Shown one piece after another: positions 57,394 through 64,000 of a stretch of DNA of 64,000 nucleotides. Numbering within the stretch: position 1 is the first letter of the stretch; each line of letters starts with the position of its first letter. Where the stretch lies: contig NZ_LQMT02000014.1 in the NCBI RefSeq assembly GCF_001620365.2, positions 236,521 through 300,520 on the forward strand, given 5' to 3'. The notes under the pieces are model-generated. The model searched no databases and was not told where the DNA came from. It saw only the letters and a list, made by a program, of their open reading frames with translations. The DNA is from Amycolatopsis keratiniphila subsp. keratiniphila (GTDB taxonomy: Bacteria > Actinomycetota > Actinomycetes > Mycobacteriales > Pseudonocardiaceae). Made by a program: the position numbers and the translations under genes.

Positions 57394-57858
57394 TCACCGT
57401 CTGCGTCGCTCGACGTCCGCAGCGCCACTGCCCCGAGTGCGACCTGGCTGAGCCGCAGGGATCACAAGCCAGATGAGCAACAAGAAGACACCGACGGCGA
57501 TATCGCTCGTCGTGCTTCTGGGGGCCGGTGTTCCGTCGTTGTAGCCGAGAACGAAGGGCGCTGCGAGCAGCCAAAGGCCGAGGAACGGTGGCGCCGACAA
57601 CCACCATGTAGCCGCACGAGGTTCCACCAGCGGCGCGGAACCGATCACGATCAGAGCGATACCCAGGAGCACATCGTTCCAGTACCCGTCGAATCCACCT
57701 CCTGTGTTCTCATGATCGAGCACAAAGGGTGAGAGTGTCAGCCAGACACCGGCGAGGAACGTACACGCCCCGGCGACAGCCGGCGCCAAGCGGCCCGTTT
57801 CGTCGGAGTCACTGCAGCTTTTGTCGGTTGTAGTTGCCTTGGGCAAGCGCGGCTTCAC
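57394..57858 (-). CDS. SPW-repeat membrane protein
   Basis: A 154-residue protein with two SPW-type modules, each a pair of helices beginning with a WLTLSPFVL or WLLAAPFVLGY motif and a W...DVLLG loop. The family is widespread in actinobacteria near stress genes; its molecular role is unknown. It starts at GTG 57858, with a basic N-terminus and an Arg-rich C-terminal tail. Confidence 0.82.
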   Translation of the reverse strand: MKPRLPKATTTDKSCSDSDETGRLAPAVAGACTFLAGVWLTLSPFVLDHENTGGGFDGYWNDVLLGIALIVIGSAPLVEPRAATWWLSAPPFLGLWLLAAPFVLGYNDGTPAPRSTTSDIAVGVFLLLIWLVIPAAQPGRTRGSGAADVERRRR

Positions 57859-58105
57859 CTCTTCGGAAGACTCCTATCGTCCGCGGCGTCCCCGTCAAAC
57901 CGATGGAGACCCTTCACCCAGTGTGGCGGCAGGTTGAAGAGCTTGACCTGACGAATCCCTTGCGATCCGGCGATGCCGCCGCCGTCGCACCGAATATGTC
58001 GCTGATGTAACGGCCCTTCCGGGCAGGGGGTTGAACATCGAGCACCAGGGTAAGCCATAAGAAATCCCGGTCTTCCGTCATACAACGGATTAGAAAGGAG
58101 TTCAC

Positions 58106-58696
58106 ATGATGTCGAAGAAAAGTCCAAATTGGACATTGGCCATCGCAGCGTCGGTTTGCGCTGCGCTTTCCGCCTGCGGCGATGGCGGAACGGCACCGGA
58201 CCCACCCGGTACGCCCTCGACAAGCAGTTCAGCGTTATCGACCTCAACGCCGCGTACGACTGAGGCTCCGGACGGCTTATGCCAGTCAGACGACGTCACG
58301 ATGGCACTCGGCAAAGGAGATGGTGCCGCGGGTTCCGTCTACCGGCCGCTTTTGATCACGAATTCCAGCGGAGAGCCATGTCGGATACAAGGCTTTCCCG
58401 CAGTATCCTATGTCGCCGGCGACGATGGGCACCAAGTAGGGAAGCCGGCCGAACATTCGGGAGACAAGAGCGACATGGTCGAGCTCAGTCCCGGACAGGC
58501 CGCTGTCGCCGACGTCCAGTTCGTCAACGTCCACAACTACGATCCGGCCACCTGTGACCCCGTGCCGGTCAACGGGCTGCGGATCTACCTTCCGCAGGAG
58601 ACCGACGCGAACTTCGTTCCCTTGGACGGAACCGGCTGCGCGAATCCTGATATCCCCGGCAACCAGCTGACGGTCAAGTCGGTCCATCGGGCCTGA
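58106..58696 (+). CDS. DUF4232 lipoprotein
   Basis: A 196-residue exported lipoprotein: signal peptide with LSAC lipobox, a Ser/Thr/Pro-rich linker, then a beta-sandwich with the DUF4232 pattern (RPLLITNSSGEPCRIQGFPAVSYV, in parts LLITNSSGEPC and GFPAVSYV; LSPGQAAVADVQFVNVH). Four cysteines could form two disulfides. AAGGAG precedes the ATG. Function unknown. Confidence 0.85.
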   Translation: MMSKKSPNWTLAIAASVCAALSACGDGGTAPDPPGTPSTSSSALSTSTPRTTEAPDGLCQSDDVTMALGKGDGAAGSVYRPLLITNSSGEPCRIQGFPAVSYVAGDDGHQVGKPAEHSGDKSDMVELSPGQAAVADVQFVNVHNYDPATCDPVPVNGLRIYLPQETDANFVPLDGTGCANPDIPGNQLTVKSVHRA

Positions 58697-58779
58697 ACCC
58701 GGCGAGGGGCAGACGAGCAGCTCGAATACCCCTACACGGTACAGCGCATTTCAGCGAGATAACGGTTGCTCCTTCGCCT

Positions 58780-58803
58780 GATTAGCGCGCCGCGGCCGGG
58801 TAC
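58780..58803 (+). promoter_or_regulatory. Stress-sigma (SigB-like) promoter of the SDR gene
   Basis: GATT (58780-58783), a 14-bp spacer, and GGGTAC (58798-58803) match the actinobacterial SigB-type consensus GNNT-N14-16-GGGTAY. It is located 55 bp before the SDR start. Confidence 0.6.
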
Positions 58804-58858
58804 CCGGCTCACGAAGCAGTCCACGATGAAAAGACGTTCGATCGAGGAGTCTTCAGCC

Positions 58859-59839
58859 ATGCCGAGTAACCGACCCGTGGTCGTGGTGACCGGTGCCAGC
58901 GGAGGTGTCGGGCGGGCTGTCGCCCGGTCATACGGCAGGCGGCGAGCGCGGGTCGCTTTGCTGGCCCGAGGCCGGAAAGGCCTCGACAACGCCGCCCGCG
59001 AAGTCGTCGACGAGGGCGGCATCGCGCTTCCCTTGCAAATCGACATCGCCGATGCCGCACAGGTCGATGCAGCCGCACAGAAGGTGGAGCGCGAGCTTGG
59101 ACCGATCGAGATCTGGGTGAATATCGCCTTCAGTTCCGTTTTCGCGCCTTTCACCGAAATATCCCCTGAGGAGTTCCGGCGGGCCACCGAGGTGACGTAT
59201 CTGGGGTTTGTCCATGGCACGCGAAGCGCGCTCGGCCGGATGCTGCCCCGTGACCGCGGCACCATCGTGCAGGTCGGGTCGGCGCTGGCCTACCGTGGGA
59301 TTCCCTTGCAGACCGCCTACTGCGGAGCGAAGCACGCCATCCAAGGATTCAACGAGGCGCTGCGCTGTGAACTGCTTCATGCGCGAAGCGGTGTCCGCAC
59401 CACCATGGTGCAGCTACCCGGCCTCAACACCCCGCAGTTCTCCTGGGTTTTGTCGCGGTTGCGGCGGCATCCGAAGCCCGTCGCCCCGATCTACCAGCCC
59501 GAGCTGGCGGCACGGGCCATCCTCCACGCCGCCGACCACCCTCGCCGCCGAGAGTACTGGGCCGGTACCAGCACGGTCGGCACCCTGGTCGCGAACGCCT
59601 TCGCCCCGAGCTTGCTCGATCGCTATCTCGCACGCACCGGGTTCGGCGGACAGCAGACGCGGAAACCCGTGTCCCCGGACCGGCCATCCAACCTTTGGGC
59701 CCCCGCCGACGGCGTGGACGGCGAGGATTTCGGCGCGCACGGTGAGTTCGACCGCCGGGCACGAGCGCGTGATCCGCAGCTGTGGGCCAGCCACCATCAT
59801 GGGCTCTTAGTCGCGGCAGGGCCGCCGTGGCCGGAGTGA
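58859..59839 (+). CDS. Short-chain dehydrogenase/reductase, stress-island type
   Basis: A 326-residue SDR longer than the classical 250. The cofactor motif TGASGGVGRAVARSYG lies near the N-terminus, the NIAF (variant NNA) motif follows, and the catalytic Ser and YxxxK appear in VGSALAYRG and AYCGAKHAI. A C-terminal extension of about 80 residues contains TRKPVSPDRPSNLW. ATG 58859 is preceded by GAGGAG 9 nt upstream; ATG 58826 is an alternative. A SigB-like promoter upstream suggests general-stress control. Confidence 0.85.
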   Translation: MPSNRPVVVVTGASGGVGRAVARSYGRRRARVALLARGRKGLDNAAREVVDEGGIALPLQIDIADAAQVDAAAQKVERELGPIEIWVNIAFSSVFAPFTEISPEEFRRATEVTYLGFVHGTRSALGRMLPRDRGTIVQVGSALAYRGIPLQTAYCGAKHAIQGFNEALRCELLHARSGVRTTMVQLPGLNTPQFSWVLSRLRRHPKPVAPIYQPELAARAILHAADHPRRREYWAGTSTVGTLVANAFAPSLLDRYLARTGFGGQQTRKPVSPDRPSNLWAPADGVDGEDFGAHGEFDRRARARDPQLWASHHHGLLVAAGPPWPE

Positions 59840-59958
59840 CCATCTGGCGGCGCTGGAAGTCGAGAACGTCGGCCTGACGCCGAGTTCCGCACGTATGAGA
59901 AATCACCGATCGGGCTCGCGGCAGGATTCCGCCGCGATCCGGAATACGGAGGAAAGAC

Positions 59959-60380
59959 ATGGCTCAAACCGTCGGCGACTACCTGCTTCAGCGGCTGCGC
60001 GAGTGGGAGTTGGATCAGGTTTTCACCTATCCGGGTGACGGGATCAACGGAATCGTCGCGTCATTCGGCAAGGCGGACAACGTGCCGCGGTTCGTCCAAG
60101 CCCGTCATGAGGAGATGGCGGCGTTCCAAGCGGTCGGCTACGCGAAGTTCAGTGGCAAGCCCGGGGTTTGCATGGCCACGTCCGGGCCCGGGGCCATCCA
60201 CCTGCTCAACGGTCTCTACGACGCCAAATTGGACCACGTGCCCGTCGTCGCCATCGTCGGCCAGACCGCGCGCAGCGCGATGGGCGGCAGCTATCAGCAA
60301 GAGGTGGATCTGCAGGCGCTCTTCAAAGACGTCGCCTCGGAATACCTGGTCGAGGTCAACGTCGCCGAGCAGTTTCACCG
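59959..60380 (+). pseudogene. Truncated thiamine-diphosphate enzyme (pyruvate oxidase/acetolactate synthase-like), 5' part
   Basis: The first about 140 residues are a normal TPP-binding N-terminal (pyrimidine) domain: VFTYPGDGINGIV, the conserved Glu in QARHEEMAAFQAVGYA, and GVCMATSGPGAIHLLNGLYDA (in parts). After VNVAEQF the frame runs on to 60867 but only as antisense of a GH15 gene, so the central FAD/decarboxylase-fold and C-terminal PP domains are missing. It retains a good ribosome binding site (GGAGGAAAG), but the product would be inactive. The junction is about 60375-60390. Confidence 0.8.
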
Positions 60381-61259
60381 GGTCTCCCGCGACGGCTCGC
60401 ACGAGCCAATCCCGCCAGGCGCGGGCTTCGGCCACGAAACCGGTCCCCAGCAGCGCTTGAAGAGTGAATGTGGCATCACGGAGCCAGCAGTGGCGGTAGT
60501 CCCAGTTCCGCGGGCCGCCAGGTTGCTCGGGAAGGGAGGTGGTGGCCGCGGCCACGATACCGCCGGTCGGCGCGTAAGTCAGGCCCTTGAGCGTCACCAG
60601 ACCTCGGCGGACCTCCGCGGACCACGGGCCGTCGTAAGTGCTACGGCCGATCCAGGCCGTCCAGAACTCCTCGGTCCCGGCCAATGCGCGCTCGGCGTCG
60701 ACGGCGTGCGGCCGGGGCAAGTGGGAGGCGACGTGGGTCAGCACGAACGGTACGCGCGGACCTCGAACTCCGCGGTGGTGGTCATGTCCTGGCCGTGTAC
60801 CGGAACGGTCGTGGTCAGCCACACCGCGTCGGGTCCGGCGACCGCGCCGAGCATCCCGCCGTCATGACGGATCCACGGAGCGATGCTGCCGTAGTCGAAC
60901 CGCAAGCGCAGCTCCATGCGCATCGGCACATTTCCCGACACACCCTCCACGATCCGGACCACGTCGGGCGCCTCACCGCGTGGGGGCATGAAATCGATCA
61001 GCCTGACGGTGCCATCCGGGGTGTCCCATTCGGACTCCAGGATCAGTGAGTCACCCCGGTAGCCCCGGCGGGTAACGCTCCTTCCCCCGGCGGGCGCGAT
61101 CTGCCAACGGCCGGCGTCGACGTCGTCGAGCAGTGCGGCGAAACAGGCCGGTGAGTCGAAACGCGGGAGGCACAACCAGTCGATGCTTCCGTCCTTCGCA
61201 ACCAGGGCCGCTGTCTGCAGGTCTCCCAGCAGGGCGTAGTCCTCGATTCGCGACGGCAT
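60381..61259 (-). pseudogene. Truncated and frameshifted GH15 (trehalase/glucoamylase-like) gene
   Basis: An intact start (MPSRIEDYALLGDLQTAALV, SIDWLCLPRFDSPACF) and family-typical N-terminal beta-domain run to about 60745, where the frame hits a stop (AYRSC). A one-base shift restores the family in another frame (PFVLTHVASHLPRPHAVD, TYAPTGGIVAAATTSLPE, GGPRNWDYRHCWLRDATFTL). That part ends abruptly at AVAGDP near 60390, where the TPP-enzyme fragment begins on the other strand. The catalytic barrel's second half is absent. It lies 3 nt after the glucose dehydrogenase stop and was its operon partner. Confidence 0.8.
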
Positions 61260-61262
61260 AGG

Positions 61263-62321
61263 TCACCGGCTTCCGTCGAGCGTGATGACCACTTTGACAT
61301 CGTCGGGCCGGGCGGTGAACGCTTCGGTCGCGGACTTCAGCGGGACCCGGCGGGTGATCAGCCCGTCCAGCCAGCCGAGATCGGCCTTGGCCAACGCGTC
61401 GGCCGCCTGGTGGTAGTGGCGGAGATTGGCGTTGACCGAACCGACGACGACGTCGTTCTCAAGCACCATCTCACGGTTAACGGTACCGGCGTCGACTTCG
61501 AGCTTCCGCCCGCCCGACGAGACACCGGTCAGGCACACCACGCCGAACGAGGCCGTATTCCGGAGCGCCGAGAACACCAGGCCGCCCACACCGGTGGCTT
61601 CGACGACCACATCGGGCTGGAGACGCGTCGCGACTTCATCCATGTCCTCGTGGTGATACGTCGCCCCGAGTCGTTCGACCAGGAGCGGTTTCGGACCGGA
61701 ATCGACCCGGTCGAGTACGTGCACGTCCAAACCGCGTTGAGTCCCGAGCAGTGCGGCCAGCAGCCCGATCGGCCCGGCTCCGGTGACGAGAACCCGCTCG
61801 GGCGCGTACCAGGCACGCTCCCCCACCCTCCAGATCTGCTCCCACGCCTTGGCCACGACCGTGGTCGGCTCCATCAGGACACCCACGTGCTCGAGCTTCG
61901 GATCCAAAGTCACCGCGTAATCCGCGTCGACGCACCACGATTCGGATGCGTAGCCGTCCAGTTCCTTGATCCCACGCTCGGTGTAGCGCCCATTACGGCA
62001 GTTGTCGAACTCCCCACGCACGCAGGCACCACAGGGCACCGGATCCGGCCGCCGGACAACACCCACGACGAGATCGCCGGTCTCGAACCCGCTCGCCGCC
62101 GGCGCGAACTCCACTCGGCCGAGTGACTCATGGCCGAGCACCAGCCGTTCGCGGCCCGGCGGCGCCCAGCCGTACTCGGCGTCCGCGATCTCTTTGTCGG
62201 TGCCGCAGACGCCGACCGCGAGCCCCTCGACGACCAGATCGTTCTCGCCTGGTTCGGGATCGGGGGCCTCCGTTACTTGCAGCGAACCGGCGGTCTTCGG
62301 GTCAACGGTCAGCGCACGCAT
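61263..62321 (-). CDS. Zinc-dependent glucose 1-dehydrogenase-like MDR enzyme
   Basis: A 352-residue medium-chain dehydrogenase. The GroES-like domain has the catalytic-zinc site (CGTDKEI, GHESLGRVE) and a structural-zinc-like cysteine loop (CGACVRGEFDNCRNG). The Rossmann domain begins at VLVTGAGPIGLLAALLG. The overall pattern fits archaeal/actinobacterial glucose dehydrogenase (NAD(P)+-dependent, oxidising aldoses). Upstream on the minus strand GCTT-N16-GGGTAG resembles a SigB-type promoter. It formed an operon with the decayed GH15 gene, consistent with storage-sugar breakdown under stress. Confidence 0.85.
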   Translation of the reverse strand: MRALTVDPKTAGSLQVTEAPDPEPGENDLVVEGLAVGVCGTDKEIADAEYGWAPPGRERLVLGHESLGRVEFAPAASGFETGDLVVGVVRRPDPVPCGACVRGEFDNCRNGRYTERGIKELDGYASESWCVDADYAVTLDPKLEHVGVLMEPTTVVAKAWEQIWRVGERAWYAPERVLVTGAGPIGLLAALLGTQRGLDVHVLDRVDSGPKPLLVERLGATYHHEDMDEVATRLQPDVVVEATGVGGLVFSALRNTASFGVVCLTGVSSGGRKLEVDAGTVNREMVLENDVVVGSVNANLRHYHQAADALAKADLGWLDGLITRRVPLKSATEAFTARPDDVKVVITLDGSR

Positions 62322-62408
62322 GCCTAAGGGCTACCCGGTTTCCGCATCGTCCAAGCGCTACCGCGAGCTGCCCGCCGGAAGTGTCAGCGGAGAGTGGATG
62401 GGGTAGGC

Positions 62409-62942
62409 GTGAGGATGTTCTTCGATTCGTGGGCCGGTCTCGGCAGGGTGTTGCTGGTTGGCGTTCCAGCCTATGTTCTGCTGATTTCGGTGCTACGGCT
62501 GTCGGGTAAACGGACCCTGGCGAAGATGAACGCCTTCGACTTGGTCGTCACGGTGGCCTTGGGCTCGACGTTGGCCACGATTCTCCTGAGCGCCGACGTG
62601 GCACTCGCCGAGGGTGTTTTGGCGCTGGCGCTCCTGATCGGAGCACAGTTCGCCGTCGCGTGGTCGGCGGTGCGCTCGAGAAAACTCCGCGAAACGGTAC
62701 GGGCGGCCCCGACGTTGCTGGTGTGGCAAGGCGCCTTCAGGACGCAGGCCGCGCGTGACCAGCGCGTCAGCAGGCCCGAAGTCTTACAGGCGATCCGGTC
62801 CCAGGGCATGGGCGGGCTCGATCAGGTGACGGCCGTGGTACTCGAGGCCGACGGCTCGCTCAGCGTGATCTCCACGGCCGAGGCGGGAGATCTCAGTGCA
62901 CTCGACGACGTCTTGAACGGCGATGAATCCCCACAGGCCTAG
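62409..62942 (+). CDS. DUF421 (YetF-like) membrane protein
   Basis: A 177-residue protein with about three N-terminal membrane helices (LGRVLLVGVPAYVLLISVL, LVVTVALGSTLATILL, GVLALALLIGAQFAVAW), the LSGKRTLAKMNAFDLVVTVALG family signature, and a C-terminal cytoplasmic domain (RDQRVSRPEVLQAIRSQG). Bacillus YetF-type relatives are spore or stress membrane proteins. The start is ambiguous: GTG 62409 is chosen, GTG 62394 and ATG 62415 are alternatives. Confidence 0.85.
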   Translation: MRMFFDSWAGLGRVLLVGVPAYVLLISVLRLSGKRTLAKMNAFDLVVTVALGSTLATILLSADVALAEGVLALALLIGAQFAVAWSAVRSRKLRETVRAAPTLLVWQGAFRTQAARDQRVSRPEVLQAIRSQGMGGLDQVTAVVLEADGSLSVISTAEAGDLSALDDVLNGDESPQA

Positions 62943-63064
62943 GCGACGGTACCGCGTCCGTGACCGCTCCTCCCGGAAAAGCAGCAAGGCCGGAGCTCCC
63001 GCAGCTGTCGTTTCACTGCAGACGAAATATGCGCATCGTAAGGAAACCGTAGGCTTCGGCGTGC

Positions 63065-63089
63065 GTATTTCAGGGCGGCTGCCGGGTAT
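63065..63089 (+). promoter_or_regulatory. Stress-sigma (SigB-like) promoter of the DUF4383 gene
   Basis: GTATTT (63065-63070), a 13-bp spacer, and GGGTAT (63084-63089), matching the SigB-type pattern, 45 bp upstream of the DUF4383 start. Confidence 0.6.
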
Positions 63090-63133
63090 CCGAGGTGTTC
63101 ATCGTCATGCGGAGCACGACAACTGGAGTCGAA

Positions 63134-63628
63134 ATGCCGACAAATAATCGAACGCACGGTTCCGTGCGCACCTCGGAACGTTCCGCGGTTCAAGTGGCCG
63201 CGCTCATCGTAGGCGTGATCTTCCTGCTGGCGGGGATCGCCGGGTTCATCCCCGGCATCACTACACGGATCGATGAACTGCCGTTCGCCGGACACGGATC
63301 CAGCACGATGCTGTTCGGCGTGTTCGCGGTGTCCGTCCTGCACAACATCGTCCATTTGCTGTCAGGGCTCGCGGGCCTCCTGCTGGCACGTACTGCACGA
63401 GCCGCACGTGTGTATCTCTTCGGAGGTGGAATTGTCTATCTGGCCTTGTGGCTCTACGGAGTATTCATCAACCTCGGGAGTCCTGCGAACTTCGTGCCGG
63501 TGAACACCGCGGACAACTGGCTGCACCTGGGCCTGGGTGTGGGAATGCTGGTGCTGGGTGCCCTCACGTCACTGGGATCGGGTGGCTTCCCCCGGCCGCA
63601 GGCCAAGAAGGGGCCCGGCCTGGGCTGA
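63134..63628 (+). CDS. DUF4383 membrane protein
   Basis: A 164-residue protein with four hydrophobic helices: VAALIVGVIFLLAGIAGFIP, LFGVFAVSVLHNIVHLLSGL (the HNIVHL signature), VYLFGGGIVYLALWLYGVF and LHLGLGVGMLVLGAL. The charged N-terminus and a C-terminal PRPQAKKGP tail are cytoplasmic. GGAG lies 5 nt before ATG 63134. DUF4383 proteins are common in actinobacterial stress regions. Confidence 0.88.
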   Translation: MPTNNRTHGSVRTSERSAVQVAALIVGVIFLLAGIAGFIPGITTRIDELPFAGHGSSTMLFGVFAVSVLHNIVHLLSGLAGLLLARTARAARVYLFGGGIVYLALWLYGVFINLGSPANFVPVNTADNWLHLGLGVGMLVLGALTSLGSGGFPRPQAKKGPGLG

Positions 63629-63661
63629 TCCCCGTCGGGACAACGAACGGAGAGGAAGACG

Positions 63662-64000
63662 ATGACCGTTCAGAAGCCAGGCCGGGGCCGCTGGGAATGT
63701 CTGCTGGTGGCCGGCCTGCTGATGACCACCGCGTGCGGAAGCCCCGTTGACCAGCCACCCGCGACCACACCGCCGACGTCAATGCCGTCCGGTTCCCCCA
63801 CGCAGGGCGAGGAGACCAGCGTGGAAGGGACGATCGCCGGCGGTGTCGAGCCGGACTGTCTGATCCTGCGGGCGCAGCAGGACACCTACCTCCTCTTGGG
63901 TGGTGATCGCGCGAAGCTCGAGCCAGGGAAGCGGGTGGTCGTCGTCGGGCGGCCGCAGCCCGGGATGCCGACCACCTGTATGCAAGGAACCCCCTTCCAC
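63662..64000 (+). CDS. Lipoprotein, 3' end beyond the window
   Basis: An open frame from ATG 63662 (preceded by GAGGAAG) to the window edge, 113 codons without a stop. The signal peptide ends in a TTAC lipobox, followed by a Pro/Thr/Ser-rich linker and a small beta domain (VEGTIAGGVEPDCLILRAQ, VVVVGRPQPGMPTTCMQG) with two cysteines. It resembles short OB-like domains of secreted actinobacterial proteins; no named family can be assigned. Confidence 0.75.
   Translation, partial: MTVQKPGRGRWECLLVAGLLMTTACGSPVDQPPATTPPTSMPSGSPTQGEETSVEGTIAGGVEPDCLILRAQQDTYLLLGGDRAKLEPGKRVVVVGRPQPGMPTTCMQGTPFH

Noticed and set aside
60381..60867. C-terminal half of a 302-residue TPP protein
   Set aside because: The translated tail is Gly/Arg/Pro-rich antisense of the GH15 coding sequence and matches no TPP-enzyme domain.

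Overview
The window is chromosomal DNA of a high-GC actinomycete. It shows pervasive G/C third positions, GTG/TTG starts, mycothiol- and F420-type enzymes, DUF222/HNH nucleases, an iniBAC-type locus and many ECF, TetR and LuxR regulators. Gene content and the style of the intergenic palindromes suggest Pseudonocardiaceae, probably Amycolatopsis. That placement is inference; no rRNA or other phylogenetic marker is present.

Layout. 1-5.8 kb: polyprenyl diphosphate synthase, CapA-like lipoprotein, small lipoprotein, a 21-bp-period array, then a membrane protein / winged-helix regulator / dinB operon. 5.8-9.1 kb: ABC-2 exporter and secreted tripeptidyl aminopeptidase. 9.27-10.6 kb: a macrolide-type glycosyltransferase behind a ten-codon leader with an R-L-R motif and an intrinsic terminator. 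10.7-15.2 kb: a polar amino-acid ABC importer in one operon with an aminotransferase fused to a PAS/HTH regulator. 15.2-19.3 kb: GH8 glycanase, F420/PPOX protein, TetR, acyl-CoA ligase. 19.3-27.2 kb: iniC, iniA and iniB diverging from an Hsp70-like membrane protein and an IniR-like regulator. 27.2-41 kb: mixed metabolic and regulatory genes, including a TetR/amidohydrolase pair with a decayed esterase, an ECF sigma/CU044_5270 pair, and an HNH nuclease behind a perfect SOS box. 41-50 kb: secreted crystallin-like protein, a four-gene substrate-binding/TelA/VWA envelope operon, and a cNMP-binding histidine kinase overlapping a response regulator-flavoprotein fusion. 50-54 kb: GNAT, HdeD-like protein, a large ricin-lectin/beta-helix secreted protein, tRNA-Ala(GGC). 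54.4-57.3 kb: NarL-type two-component system with two membrane proteins. 57.4-64 kb: a stress-island-like set (SPW, DUF4232, SDR, glucose dehydrogenase, DUF421, DUF4383), with a deletion scar that joins a TPP-enzyme 5' half to a GH15 5' half.

Most striking signals: (1) the R-L-R leader peptide and attenuator before the macrolide glycosyltransferase gene; (2) a dispersed, RNA-like element of about 180 bp present twice, about 16 kb apart and in opposite orientation, with compensatory base changes in one helix; (3) the enzyme-regulator fusion with matching direct-repeat operators in front of its own operon; (4) the ini locus with an added degenerate Hsp70-like gene. Several shorter operators can also be read directly: an SOS box, TetR palindromes, a metalloregulator-like box and stress-sigma promoters.
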